This document shows positions 13,101 through 24,776 of a stretch of DNA of 64,000 nt, piece by piece. Within the stretch, counting starts at the first letter, position 1. Every line of letters begins with the position of its first letter. The DNA is from Anthoceros angustus (lineage: Eukaryota > Streptophyta > Anthocerotopsida > Anthocerotales > Anthocerotaceae). The translations under genes were made by a program, and so were the position numbers. The DNA is taken from NCBI GenBank assembly GCA_010909165.1, contig MU008167.1:434001-498000 (forward strand), given 5' to 3'. The notes under the pieces are model-generated. The model saw only the letters and a list, made by a program, of their open reading frames with translations, searched no databases and was not told the DNA's origin.

Positions 13101-15958
13101 TCTGAAATGAGTTTTATCAACATGACGAATATTTTTCCTGGTGGCATCCCAGAACCTCCCAAAGGCTGGGAATCAGATGTTAATACCAGCAATGAAAATC
13201 TCTTTGCCCCAGGAGTATCAGGGAGAGGATTGGTGGTCCCTTTGACCATTCTGCACAACACGTCATCCGATCATGCCTTGCCGGTGTTAATACAGGAGCT
13301 AGCCCAGGCAAGATTACGTGCAACTCTAAGAAGACCAAGTGCGTATTTGAAGGCTTCCAGTCATCCCCTGCCCCTTACAAAGGATGAAGCCCTAGAGATT
13401 CAGACAGTCTTAGCTATCTTGGCGGCTTTGTTTGTACTCATCCCGTTTTGTTACCTAGCAGCCAGCTTTGCTGTTTTTGTGGTTCGGGAAAGAGCTGTGA
13501 AGGCGAAGCTTCTTCAGGTATTCTTCCTCTGGCTTGAAGGATCAGAATGTGGTTGTCTGGGACATTTCTGACAAGATGCATTTGACTCTGGTTGTCATGC
13601 AATGGCCAGTATATAATACAGTGACTCTACTGTCTCAGATGGTCAGTGGGGCAAACGTGTTCACGTATTGGTTTGCAACTTACACCTGGGACATGGTTAA
13701 CTATGTAGCCATTGTGGCCATCACGCTACTTGTATTTTTTATTTACCGGGATGATGCATTTATTGGCACTTGGTTATCAGCTTCTGCTGTGACCATCCTC
13801 TTGGTCGCATTTGGGCTCTCTGTGGTGCCTCTGTCCTACGTTTATGCATTTGGATTCTCCAACCATGCAAGTGCACAGGTAAAAGCATTGGAACCAGGGG
13901 CTCCTTGAGTTGGTCAAACTTTGGAGTTGGATCGGTCTTGATGGAACCTGGCACCCTGACCTGTTAGACTGCTGGTTCTCATTTGCTGGAGTAATTCTCA
14001 TGGTGTGAAGCATCCCTTCCAATTCATTCTGCAGGTTGCTATTGCGGGGATACATTTTGTTACAGGCTTTGTCATGGTGGTTGCAAGCATTGTAATGGGA
14101 GCTCTCGAGGAAACAAAGGTTAGTGAACAGAATCTGCTGGAACATGTCTATGGGTCCGTTCTACAAGCATGTGCCGTGACCACATTCTTATGTATTCATT
14201 TGCCCTCTTTGCAGGCAGTAAATAACGTGCTTGTCCATGTGTACCGTCTTTTCCCTCCGTACAACTTGGGAAAGGGCCTCTTGAGCCTATCAGCATTGCA
14301 GCTTGAGTTATCCGTGTTGGGGGGGAGAGCAGATCCCTACCAGTGGGACATCATTGGGCAGCCACTGTGCTTCATGTTCCTTGAAGCTCTAGGCTATATG
14401 ATTTTAACTCTGCTTATTGACAGTGATGCCCTTGCAAGGGCTTGGGCTGCAGTCAAGGATTTTGCGTCGTTCCCGTATCTCCAACGGCACAGTTTTGTTC
14501 CAGGTACACCCTTCTGCACACACTTTCGGACCAAAAGTTTGCCTTCTGTTGAGTTGCTTTCTGCGTAAGCCACCAACCGTTTAAATGGCTAGTGGGATAC
14601 TGTTTATCTAACCTTCATACCCTTTATGGTGCCCATAGCGGAAGACGTGGATGTGTTGACCGAGAGAAAGCGTGTTGAGGGAAGCGTGAGGAAGGATGCA
14701 GTTACAATGCAAAGACTGCGTAAAGTATACCCTGGTAACAAAGGTGAATCAGGCAAGGCAGCTGTGAGTGACCTCAGCCTCGGTATTCCCGCTGGGGAAT
14801 GTTTTGGCTTTTTGTAAGTGCTCCTTAAGACCTTCCCGCTGGACGTTGGGTTTAAAAAAGAGTGTTCTCGTTCTCTGCTGGTCCCTCTCTCACTGCTTAT
14901 GTTGCTGCTGTAATTTTGTGCAGAGGAGTGAATGGTGCAGGAAAGACGACAACCCTGTCAATGTTAACCGGTGATATAAAGCCAACTAGTGGCAACGCCT
15001 TCATAAATGGCTACTCTGTCTTGACTGAACTACCTCTAGTACAGAAGCAAATAGGCTACTGTCCTCAGTTCGACCCATTACTCGATCTCATGACTGCCAG
15101 GGAACACCTGCACATGTACGCAAGGCTGAAGGGTGTACCCAAAAGTGCAGTAAATGCCATGGTAGATGAGATGTTGAATGCAGTTGGGCTTGACAAGTAT
15201 GCAGACGTTGTGTCAGGCTCGTACAGTGGTGGGAACAAACGCAAATTGTCACTGGCGATCGCGTTGGTGAGTGCTGCTCCACTTCCCGTCCCTTGCTTTC
15301 TCGTGTTACATCGAAGTTCTAACAAAGGTATTGTCACGCTTGTTTGCAGATAGGAGACCCAGCCGTGGTATTCCTCGATGAGCCTGGAAGTGGGATGGAT
15401 CCAGTGGCCCGAAGAGCCATGTGGGATCTCATCGTGCAGGCAGTGTCTCAACGGAACGTAGCCATGGTACTGACCACCCACAGCATGGAGGAGTGTGAGG
15501 CACTGTGCAGCAGGGTCGGGGTCATGGTCGCTGGCAGCCTCGTATGTTTGGGCCCCATCCAACACATCAAATCTCGTTTCGGTGAAGGTAACAGCTCCCT
15601 CTTCTGCTGCTTCTTCTCATCACACCCCATCCCCGCAAATGCTCCTTCCTGAACCCTCACGACCGGTCCTTCCGCAGGTTACACTGTGGAGATGAAATAC
15701 ACTTCCCCCGAAGCTCCAGAATTGATCGCAGAGTTCATGAGTACCAACTTCTCAGGAGCGAAGCTGGTGGAGCAGCACTCTCAGAGGCTGACATACAGAC
15801 TACCCTCCGAGGGGGCCCCACTCTCCCTCATCTTTGGTGCCATCCAAAACGAGCAGGAGAGAGTCGGAGTGGTGGACTACAGCGTGAGCCAAAGCACGCT
15901 CGAGCAGGTGTTCCTTTCGTTCGCTAAGCAAAGACCAGAAGACGCGACCACAAAATAA
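7150..15958 (+). CDS. Full-size ABCA-subfamily ABC transporter (plant ABCA1/AOH type), 29 predicted exons
   Basis: Predicted exons: 7150-7374, 7574-7786, 7866-8172, 8287-8345, 8487-8579, 8692-8733, 8820-9032, 9109-9240, 9478-9543, 9660-9758, 9883-9947, 10041-10099, 10195-10365, 10471-10606, 10754-10868, 10968-11260, 11334-11538, 11632-11862, 11954-12170, 12268-12554, 12688-12979, 13057-13517, 13639-13878, 14035-14118, 14215-14503, 14639-14813, 14924-15266, 15350-15587, 15678-15958. All junctions are GT-AG, phases agree, and the product is 1876 residues, close to the size I recall for Arabidopsis ABCA1. Order: cytosolic N-terminus, membrane helix ([10 protein letters not shown]), large extracytoplasmic loop, helices, NBD1 (Walker [10 protein letters not shown] about residue 725, signature LSGGMKRK about 819, FLDEP about 843), second membrane half, NBD2 (GVNGAGKT about 1590, YSGGNKRK about 1688, FLDEP about 1711). 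It is expected to move lipids or other amphipathic substrates across a membrane using ATP; substrate and membrane cannot be read from sequence. The start is the first Met of the exon holding the acidic N-terminus; upstream leader exons are possible. A few acceptor choices (exons 4, 21) have alternatives. Confidence 0.93.
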
Positions 15959-16094
15959 CCTCTCACTTCGTTTTCTAATATCGATTTTACGTCAAGTCCC
16001 ATGTCTTGCGATACATCAATTGGCGTGTACACGTTCATATGTATATACACCATCTTCTATCTTGTAATTTAACACTAATTTTCTTCATTACCTT

Positions 16095-16186
16095 CTGCTC
16101 TTCAAGATGTTGAGTATCCCGATTTCCCCATGGACGGACCTTCTACTCTTCAAGATGTTGAGTATCCCGATTTCCCGATGGACGGA
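16095..16186. repeat. 46-bp direct tandem duplication between two genes
   Basis: The phrase ctcttcaagatgttgagtat followed by cccgatttccc.atggacgg occurs twice in direct succession. It lies just past the ABCA stop codon, in the presumed 3' end of that gene or the leader of the ACCase gene. Near-identity indicates a recent duplication. Confidence 0.9.
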
Positions 16187-16786
16187 CGCGATACGAATGC
16201 GAGGTTCGAGACGCGCACCACGTTGTCGCGGTCAGAAGCCGCATCCGACAGACCAAATCGAGAAGATCAGCCGAGGTTTTGTACGATAAGCAAGAATGGT
16301 GAAGTGCCGCGTGGGACCCCGGGCGGAGCGGCCCGCCTGCATGCCGAGGCGGAGGCAAAATTGGGCATCGGCCATGGCGTCTGGGCCTTGTCCGCAGCGA
16401 CCAACAGCGGCGCCCACGATGCTGCATGCACCAATTTCGCCTCACCACGTTACGTTTTCTCGCGCATCCTCTCTTCTGCCGTCCTCCCCTCCGCCCATCT
16501 CTCAGTCGCCCCCTTCCTTGCTGTTGTAGTTGTACCCATCACGGAGTGGTTGAGACACGTGCGACTTCTGCGCCTCAAGAATTTGCTGCTCCCAGCACCA
16601 CCGGCTGCACCAGTTTCACCTTCTAATTCCGCTCCAGATTTCCCTCCTTCAGCTGGACGAGCTTGCAAGTGCTCCAGCGGGATCTGGAAGATCTCACTTC
16701 TTCCACTGGGTGCCCAATTTCGGAAGACTCTGGGCTACAATTGGTGGGAATCGAGCAGGGCCCGTGATTTTCGTCTGTGTCCCACA

Positions 16787-19070
16787 ATGCAGAGCCTCTG
16801 TGCGGCCCAGACCTGTGTGAGGGATGTTGCTCGGCTGAGCGAGCGTGAAATTCCAGTTCCAGCTCCAGCTACTGCAGCAGCAAAGCTGTCCAGCTGCAAG
16901 AATGGGGTGAGCAGCAAGGTGGTCGTTGTGGGCAGCCCGCTGCTGGGAAAATCTGCGCAGGTCTGTCGGAGCAGGACCGTGATCGCAATCGCCAAAATTC
17001 GGAAGGGGAAGAAGACCGGCTCTGAGACGGAATATCCGTGGCCGGAGAAGGTGAATGTGGATGCCGAGCCGGATGGGTCTTTGGCCTTCTTGTCAAGGTT
17101 TAAGCCGTTGCCATCCAAGCCCAAGCCGGTCACTCTGCCCTTCGAGCTGCCGCTTGTGGATCTGGAGAAGAGAATTAGAGAGGTAAGGTGATGCGTGGCC
17201 GTGCTTCTCCTTAGTCTGGGGTCCGAATTTCAACATCTTGCGGCTCTCGTTGACAGATCACGGAACTTGCTGAGAAAACCGGGATGGACTTCAGCGACCA
17301 AGTTGTGGAGCTGCGACAGAAATATGAGCAGGTTCCTCCAGAATTGCTGGTCAATTGTTGCCCTTTGCTTTTAAGAGGCTGCGGAAATGGCGAAAAAGAG
17401 CTGATTGATGAATTCGCCTTGCAGGTCCGGCGCGATTTGTACACCCAACTCACCCCTGTTCAACGACTTAGCGTAGCTCGACACCCGAATAGACCAACAT
17501 TTCTGGACCATGTATTGAACATCACAGACAAGGTAAGCAGCTGTTGGCGTTTTGCCAAGTCTCCACCAAGGGCAGAATGCTTTCTCTGACTGACTGAAAC
17601 GGGGATACAACACCAGTGGGTGGAACTTCATGGGGACCGAGGTGGGTACGATGATCCAGCATTAGTATGTGGGATTGGGAAGATTGAAGGAATGAGCTTC
17701 ATGTTCATGGGCCACCAGAAAGGGCGCAATACCAAAGAGAACATTTACCGTAACTTTGCCATGCCAACTCCCAATGGGTATGATCTGAAGCAGGCTGCTT
17801 CTGAAGAGTGATACTATCATGCGTACTTCTGTAGCAAAACAGTCTGTCTTCGAACTGATTAGCATTGCGATTGCAGGTATCGAAAGGCTCTGCGGATGAT
17901 GCGGCATGCTGACCATCACGGGTTTCCTATCCTGAGTTTCATCGACACTCCAGGAGCGTATGCTGGCCTTAAGGCAGAGGAGCTGGGCCAAGTAAGTAGA
18001 GGCATATTCCCTTGGATCATCTGGAACATTGTCCTGTGTAAGTACTCGTGAACTACCCACAAATGAAGACTGATGGTGGACTGCTCCTTACTTTGTACAG
18101 GGAGAAGCCATTGCCCATAACTTGAGAGAGATGTTTGGCCTCCGCGTGCCCATCATCACAACTGTGATAGGAGAAGGTGGCTCCGGTGGTGCTCTCGCTA
18201 TTGGTTGCTGTGACAAGATGTTGATGTTGGAAAATTCCGTCTACTATGTAGCAAGGTGCATTTCGTTTGGCTGTTCTTGCGGATAAGGTCAGACATGCTT
18301 AGGTTACTTATGTCCAGTGTGTGAACCAAAAAACGCTGCCAGAATCTTAGCAAGAACGTTTTGGCTGCAGCCCTGAAGCATGTGCTGCAATTCTATGGAA
18401 GACAGCAGAGGCCGCTCCCAAGGTGCTTCGAAGAATCACACTGTTCCGGTTTATCAGTAAGGACCCACCACTACTTTGCAAGGAGATAATATCTTCGCCT
18501 GCTTGGCCCGTTTCGTTTTGTAGGCTGCGGAGGCTTTGCGAATAACTGGCCATGAGCTACAGCAGTTGGGAATCGTTGATGAAGTTCTTCCAGTATGACT
18601 ACTATTTACCATCCTGTGCGTGTATTTGTTCTTCTTGAAGTTGGCTGAGGCTGGAAACTCATCAAGCACCATGGGCGTGGTATACAGGAACCAGTGGGAG
18701 GCGCACACAGCGATCCAGAGCAAACCTCAAGGAACATCAAGGAAGCCATTTTGAGATACATGCGAGTAAGCAACTTGAATTTGTGCTCATGAGTGTAGGC
18801 ATCGATATATTTGCTGATTAACTCTTCCCTGCTGGCTGACAGGAACTACTGGTGCTAGACCCTGAGATACTGATGCAGCATCGTGTAGCCAAGTTTCGAA
18901 AAATGGGGGCTGTAGAAGAGGCTGGGGAAGTTGATCCCTACAGCAAGAGAAACATGAAAAAGCGTGATGCGCCTTCGGAACCGATATTTTTGCCGAAAGG
19001 AGTGCAGTCCAATTTGGACGCGAAGCTGAAGAGTGAAATATCGGTTGCTTCCGTTGTCAATGCCGACTAA
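16787..19070 (+). CDS. accA: Acetyl-CoA carboxylase carboxyltransferase alpha subunit, plastid (nuclear-encoded), 9 exons
   Basis: Predicted exons: 16787-17182, 17257-17532, 17617-17777, 17877-17991, 18101-18255, 18371-18422, 18524-18592, 18688-18765, 18843-19070; total 1530 nt, 509 residues, all GT-AG, phases consistent. The N-terminal ~90 residues are rich in Ser, Ala and Arg with few acids, as in a chloroplast transit peptide. The AccA domain follows: the start region [10 protein letters not shown], then [39 protein letters not shown], the glycine-rich [12 protein letters not shown] near residue 340, [10 protein letters not shown] and [18 protein letters not shown]. With the beta subunit (AccD) it transfers CO2 from carboxybiotin to acetyl-CoA, giving malonyl-CoA for fatty-acid synthesis in the stroma. 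The reading frame is open upstream to 16130, so a longer N-terminus is possible. The product lacks most of the long C-terminal extension I recall for the Arabidopsis CAC3 protein. It begins about 830 bases after the ABCA stop, same strand. Confidence 0.95.
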
Positions 19071-20127
19071 TGAGCGCGTTCAAGCAGGTGGCCAGACAGT
19101 CGCACAAGACAGCCGCCTGCTTGGTGTACAGGATATTAGCCGTTTCTAATTAGGCCGTAAAGTAATGATACGCCTAAATGATCGCTGCGTTATTGATTTT
19201 TGACGACATCGCAAGGGACGGACAGACTTCTTTATATAACCGGAATTCTAAGGCCACTGATTTTTCTAAGCTTTGTATACAGCCTACAACAAGAATAGGT
19301 ACACGCAGACCGTGACACCTACAAAGGCACCAAACCGTGGGCACCTACTAATTGCACACAAAGAGACTGTCAGGGATTACAAGCAAGCTCGAGCGAGTTT
19401 CTGCCCAGCAAAGTAGAGTAAACAAACAGAAACACAGGATGATAAAAATCCTCCTAGACCGTCTGCCCATTATGGCAGGACAGGTTGATTGTTTCTACTG
19501 TTCACGAAATACATTTTTTCGGCAAATCAGATCACGCTAACGCTGAGCTACTCCACGTATATGTCATGTCGTGACCATAAGCATCAACTCCAGGCACGTT
19601 GAGGATGTGCCCAATAATTTCTTCCAGTCCAGGGAATCAGTGACTTTGAGTTGAAATGAAAACCAGTCCAGATCACTTCAGTCACCAGAACATTGAGGAC
19701 GAGGAGCAGTTCCTATAGTGAGCCAAGCTGCAGATGAGGCCCAAGAGTCTTGTTGCCGAGCAGAATACAAACATAAAATGCAACTTCTATCAGTTCACCT
19801 GAGGCTTGAGGGCCGTTCTTTAGCCAGCCATTTCAAGTCGGACACTCAGTAGGATAATCTTTGAAGCTGCACCCTCCTCCTCCTCAACTACCAACCGCTG
19901 ACCAGAGCACTCCTTCTGCCATTAGCTTCATAAGATCAAATAACCAAAGTCCAGCATTCCAGAGTCATCACCTCCGCAGCTCATGCTTGATTTCCGAACA
20001 GCATATCCTCGTTCGCCATTCCGGAAGTCCTGGCACAGACATACTGATCTCAACTCTGCTGCTGAGTCGTTGGCCCTGCGTACGATAGGAGCTGATAACA
20101 AAACAGGTGGCGGAGTGCAGGCTGTTA
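19071..20127. other. Region between converging genes (3' ends)
   Basis: It contains the presumed 3' untranslated end of the ACCase gene (to about 19250) and, on the minus strand from about 20100 to 19968, a possible last exon of the gene at 20128-21357. Splicing from an acaagttggag|gtgataac donor to a gttatcag acceptor would add about 40 residues and stop at 19968. No other gene is recognised. Confidence 0.45.
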
Positions 20128-21357
20128 TCACCTCCAACTTGTGGAAATATGCCCGCCCTGCATTTGTGTCGATGTAGGATATGCAAGAGGGGGTAGGGAT
20201 GGATGCTGGACGAATGCAGGTGCAGAATGCTGAAAATCAGCCCTGTTATCCTGAGGCTTCGTACCCCCAACACAGTGTGGTAAGAGGGGTGCACCAGCAC
20301 CCACAGTTTGAGACAAATTTAGACCTTCAGCACCGCCATTCTTGCCTAAGAGTGCTTGAATTAATGAAGGATTGTTAAGAATGTTCAGAAGAAGCTCACT
20401 GTCAATCAGGCTGCCAGCCTCTCGTGACTTCTCAACAGCCTCAGCGACAACCGATGCAGCATTCGGTACCCCTTGTGCCGTGCTTTGCTGAAAGGACGGC
20501 AAGGGACTTGCAGATATACTACCCGAGACAGGAGGAAACGCCATATTGCCAGCGCTTGGCGAAATCCCCCTGAAGCCGATCCCTCTGCTCGGATCTTGAG
20601 GCACCACAGGCCGTGGCAACCACGCTCCAGGTGGTTGTTGCCCGAACATGCCATTGCTGACACCATAGCTGGTTGCGCCACTCACTGGAACAGGAGCCTG
20701 GGGGACGCCCACCCGTCCGACGTCATTGTTCACGATCCGCGGCGTCGAGAACCTCGCTGGCTCATCTTGCTCGGCCGCATCCTCTTCCACTGGCACCAGT
20801 GGAATTTGCGGGATATACTCATCCTGGATATCCTGCGGAGGCTCCTGAGGCTCAGCTGGACTTGGCGGAATTGCGGACGATCGCGGATAAACAGCCTCCA
20901 AAAACCTAACTTGTCGATCCTGTTGAGTCTTCACCTCTTCACTTGCTTCTCCAGCCATTATTCCCCATGAGTCATCCATTTTCAGAAATGGAGGACGCCG
21001 CCAAGCCACCTTCGGAACAACTGCTGCAATTGCAGCTGCATCAACCATCCTTCTGGGTACCTGCTTTTCGCCTGCATATGCAAAACCGGGAGGAAGGTCG
21101 CCCCTAGCAACAGGATCAGCTGCATGCATGAACTTCGACATCTTCACCTTCAACCTATCTTGGTATCCTGCACCTGCCAAATACGGAGCATCCTCCGCCG
21201 CAAACAAACGAACTTCGCACAGTCCTGCTGCCCATGTCACCTTCTTCGGCCTTGGCCTCTTGATCCTAGTCTGCAGGAGAGCTCCTGCGACAGGAGCAGG
21301 ATGAGAGCGTACTGAAGAGGGGCCTCCAAATCCTGGAGGAAGATCCAAATCGTCCAT
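20128..21357 (-). CDS. Nuclear-type protein related to plant CCCH zinc-finger 6/30 proteins, zinc finger not found
   Basis: A long open frame starts at MDDLDLPPGFGG (21357). Its N-terminal half carries features I associate with plant zinc finger CCCH 6/30-type proteins: KKVTWAAGLCEVRLFAAEDA, a second LPPGF, then DRQVRFLEAVYPRSSAIPPS followed by a proline- and acid-rich segment with IPQIPLVPVEEDA. The C-terminal half is low-complexity (Pro, Gly, Ser, Gln) with LLLNILNNPSLIQALL near the end. In those relatives a C-x8-C-x5-C-x3-H finger follows; I see none here, nor in the possible next exon ending at 19968. The open frame continues upstream of the Met to 21402 after a cag acceptor-like site, so a leader intron is possible. 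Function is unknown; RNA-associated roles are only inferred from relatives. Confidence 0.65.
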   Translation of the reverse strand: MDDLDLPPGFGGPSSVRSHPAPVAGALLQTRIKRPRPKKVTWAAGLCEVRLFAAEDAPYLAGAGYQDRLKVKMSKFMHAADPVARGDLPPGFAYAGEKQVPRRMVDAAAIAAVVPKVAWRRPPFLKMDDSWGIMAGEASEEVKTQQDRQVRFLEAVYPRSSAIPPSPAEPQEPPQDIQDEYIPQIPLVPVEEDAAEQDEPARFSTPRIVNNDVGRVGVPQAPVPVSGATSYGVSNGMFGQQPPGAWLPRPVVPQDPSRGIGFRGISPSAGNMAFPPVSGSISASPLPSFQQSTAQGVPNAASVVAEAVEKSREAGSLIDSELLLNILNNPSLIQALLGKNGGAEGLNLSQTVGAGAPLLPHCVGGTKPQDNRADFQHSAPAFVQHPSLPPLAYPTSTQMQGGHISTSWR

Positions 21358-22870
21358 TTCAGCTGTGACAGCAAGCTGAAGTGTGGTCACAAGCCGAACC
21401 AATCCCTCCGGAAGAATGTCGCTTCAGCCACAAATTTGATGACAGCAGATTCAAGCTGCACTGACGCAGTTTGTTCAATGAGGAGATTTCATGAGATGCG
21501 TCCCAATCAGAACTGCAGGCTTAGAAGTCCAGCAAGCACGAGTGGAGGAAATGGATTGCGACCACAAACTATTCCGCAGGGGAGCCAAGGATTTGCAGGC
21601 GATCCCGTGTTGCTACAGCGTGGATGCGCTTTTGCATTTGACAAGTTCTAGGGACTTCGATACTTGGCCCATCTAGCTCAGGTTTCGACCTTGGCAAAAG
21701 TTTGCTAGTGGAGTGGCTTCTTGACCTAACATTCGTACTGCAAGGTGAAGGCAGCTCCGTCCAATCGTTCGAGCACCGCCTTTCAGTGCAAGAGTCCCAC
21801 AGGATTAGTGACTCAAGGAACTGAGCCCGGGAAACACGTCACACATACTCAGCACACCACAGCCATACGCTGATCCCGCCGAACACGGCCACCTGTTCAA
21901 ATGGACTACCTGCACGTCGGGGGAGGAGTACAGCAGGAGAATGGATTGAAAACGCCCGTAGTGCATGAACCACCACCGCTCCGTCGATGATGGCTCTTTC
22001 TCTTCGATCACGCAATGCAGAACCTGATACAGACCGTGAAGACGCAATCCGACAAGAAAGGGCCTCTCTCTGGTCTAAACCAGATCCGAAACTCGCCGTC
22101 AAGGAAGCAACCCTAGAAGAGAGCTGATGCTACGGCCAGGGTTTCGATTCGATGCATCACAACGCAAAAGAACCAGACGGGGCAGCAAAGACTCCTCTCC
22201 GGCCACTTGAGGAACAGCAAGCGGAGATCAGCGGGATGGAGTTACATGGGATGCAGCCGGGGGAACTAACGAGAACAAGAAAGCCGCTCTCCAGGGCACC
22301 GACGGCGGAGCAGCCGCTTGCGGACACAGAGTACTAGAACAGGGGAAAACGCTGGGCCTCAGGGCCAGATCTTGTGCCTTCCTCTTCCGAAGGACAGGAG
22401 GCACCAAACCCCGCAATTGCTTCAAACAAGCACTCACATACAAGCAGGCCTTGCCACCGCCGCCGCCACCGCCACCGCTGCACAGCCGGTGCGTCGTTGC
22501 CGCAACCTCGGGGCTGCAGATGCAGAAACCCCAGGCAGCTCAGAGCGGTCTCGACGACACCAGCCGTAAGAAAACAGCGGCTGAGGACCGGGAGGGGGGA
22601 GGCCGGATAGTTGTCGTCGAGGGTCCCTTGTGCGGACTGTGACGATGCTGGGTCAGGTCCAGCACGGCATCGGGAGACGGGCGGCAAGGGAAGGGGAGGA
22701 AAAGAGAGGGGAGCCCGACAAAGACTAGCGGAGGAAGGGGAAGAAGACGATGACACGCTAGAGATGTGCATACAACGCGGCCGGTGATAGGTCAAGCGCT
22801 GAGCCACATGTGGTGCCTTTCGCCGGTTTCCTCTCACGGCTGCAGTTTAAAATATCCGCCGCAGTTTCGC
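21358..22870 (-). promoter_or_regulatory. GC-rich leader/promoter region of the CCCH-like gene
   Basis: GC-rich sequence with overlapping short open frames on both strands and no recognisable protein, ending abruptly at about 22850 where AT-rich intergenic DNA begins. This fits the leader and promoter of the minus-strand gene at 21357. A ccgccg-type trinucleotide run lies at 22450-22475. No core promoter element can be assigned. Confidence 0.4.
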
Positions 22871-23889
22871 CGCCTTTGTATTGCTGCCTTCCAAGTATTT
22901 AGTTATTACAACTAGCTCCGATTTAAGTCTTTCCCTGAAGATGATAGTCCATTCTAGTCCATGAAGATCGTCCGTTTTCAGTGGACTAAAAGAAATTCCG
23001 GCTTCTTCGTCTTATAATTGGTAAGATTCTTGTTTTAAAAATATGTAGCTATTCATGTCCTACTATATGTTAAAACACATGAGAAAATTGAACATATGAT
23101 TGTTGGAAAAAGAGTGTTCCCGTAAATTTATACAAGAGAGTTTTTAAACCTTCCTTAAATAATAATTACTTTACATATTATTTTTATCACAATTATTATT
23201 TTTATTTTTAACATACATTACATACACAAAATGATATTCAAAGGAGGTCTCACAAGTACGCAATATCACACAATAAATAACACATCATATATAACATTAT
23301 TTTGTTTAGAATATTGTTGCTTGCTTTACTCCTAAACAAGGTCGCACTAGTACGTGGTATCATGCACAATAAATAGCATAGCATCAAGAACATTATCTTG
23401 TTCAGAACATCGTTGCTTGTTTTACTCATCAAACTATCTCTGTGTATAATAGTGTCAGGCTGTAGTGTCGTTCAAGTAGTGTTCACATTGGGTTTTTGCC
23501 CTCTTCTAACCTTGCTCAAAGACCGGGGCACCCTTTTCTGAGAGTGATATGTCGATAATAACCATTGACGGAAGCCTGCGTTGAAACGCCCTTGATGGAC
23601 TGTTTACTCCATTGACTTTTAGTTTTTAATTTTACTAAAACTTACATGAACCTTCGAATCTTGGCATACGACCACCAGTCCGTCTCCTTCAGGCAGCTAG
23701 TTCATAGCCACGTTCTGGAAGCCAAGTTTCTTGCCTTGTGTGGACTAGTAGAGTCTAGTTCCTCACTTGTTTGTGACATTCCGAGCCCTGTTTTTAGGCC
23801 TGCGATTCTTGCATTATGATTTTGAGCGAAATTCCAGGACTCATTTCTTGGGGCTCGTCTTTACAAAGTAATTGGGCTTTTCGGGACTC
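22871..23889. other. AT-rich intergenic sequence with a 95-bp tandem duplication
   Basis: No gene is recognised. Between about 23250 and 23435 two diverged units stand head to tail. Each contains a .aatatca/.gtatca..cacaataaata phrase, then aacattat.ttgtt and tgttgcttg.tttactc. The rest is unique AT-rich sequence. Confidence 0.55.
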
Positions 23890-24130
23890 AGAAGATACAG
23901 AGGGAGGTGTGAACAGTATAATGTTGTGGTGAAGAAGCTTTCATGGGACTGTAAAATATTTACCAACTGCCGGGCCCCCTAACCTTTTTCCAAAGCAAGG
24001 AGAAGTTCAACTCAAGATACGGAGGAGGTGTGAATGATAATGTTGTGGTGAAGAAGCTTTCATGGGACTGTAAAATATTTACCAACTGCCGGGCCCCCTA
24101 ACCTTTTTCCAAAGCAAGGAGAAGTTCAAC
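23890..24130. repeat. Tandem repeat, about 120-bp unit, two copies
   Basis: Both units share gtggtgaagaagctttcatg, then gggactgtaaaatatttacc and gccgggccccctaacctttt, ending in gcaaggagaagttcaac. The second copy directly abuts the foldback element starting at 24137. Confidence 0.92.
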
Positions 24131-24136
24131 CCCAAG

Positions 24137-24776
24137 ATGCCAAACACACTCAAATTGAGTGCTTTGACCCATGTTGTCCAACATTATACACAATTTTTCT
24201 ATGACTTATTCCATGTTAAGCCAGTGCTTCTTAACAAAATTTTCCCTCTACATTATAATAAAGCAATTAATTTTTTTTACATTTGATAAAAATGTGAAAG
24301 GATCTTTTAAAGAACTCATAAACCCCTTAAGAAATGGGAGCCATTACTACCTGGTCACTCCTCCAATAGTTCTGATATTTAGTGCATGGGAAAGGCCATT
24401 TTTTGGACTATGGGTCTTATTTCTTTCAGAAAAAAATATTTTGAGAAAAAATATTTGCTACAATATCTTATTTTTCTGAAAAATTAAACCACTTAGTCCC
24501 AAAAAAGATTTGTTTAACCTACTAAAAATCAAAACCATCGGATCAATATCCACGTAGTAATGGCTTACATTTCTTGAGGAGTTTGTGAGTTTTTTAAAAG
24601 ATTCTTTCGTCTTTCACTATATACATTGCTCAAAAGTCTACGACTATTTTTTATAATGTCAAGGAAAAAATCGGTAACAAAGGGCAACCTTGAAATGAAC
24701 TAGGGTCATACAAAAATTGTACACAATGTTAAAGAACATCGGTCAAAAGACTCAATTTGAGTGGGTTAGGCATTCT
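24137..24776. mobile_element. 640-bp foldback (long inverted repeat) element, MITE-like
   Basis: The left arm begins atgcc.aac.cactcaaattg and the right arm ends with its inverse, gactcaatttgagtgggtta followed by ggcat. Internal blocks also pair. Left 24296-24360 (gtgaaaggatcttttaaaga ... gccattactacctgg) matches the inverse of 24540-24620. The centre pairs around the aaaatattttgag/aaaaatatttgc region near 24430-24460. Each arm is therefore roughly 300 bp. There is no transposase gene inside. A target-site duplication is not evident. It would be mobilised, if at all, by a transposase encoded elsewhere. Confidence 0.85.

Noticed and set aside
22334-22837. Long minus-strand frame (167 codons) in a GC-rich region
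   Set aside because: Low-complexity Ser/Pro/Arg composition, overlapping equally open plus-strand frames, and a position in a probable leader. Not called as a gene.
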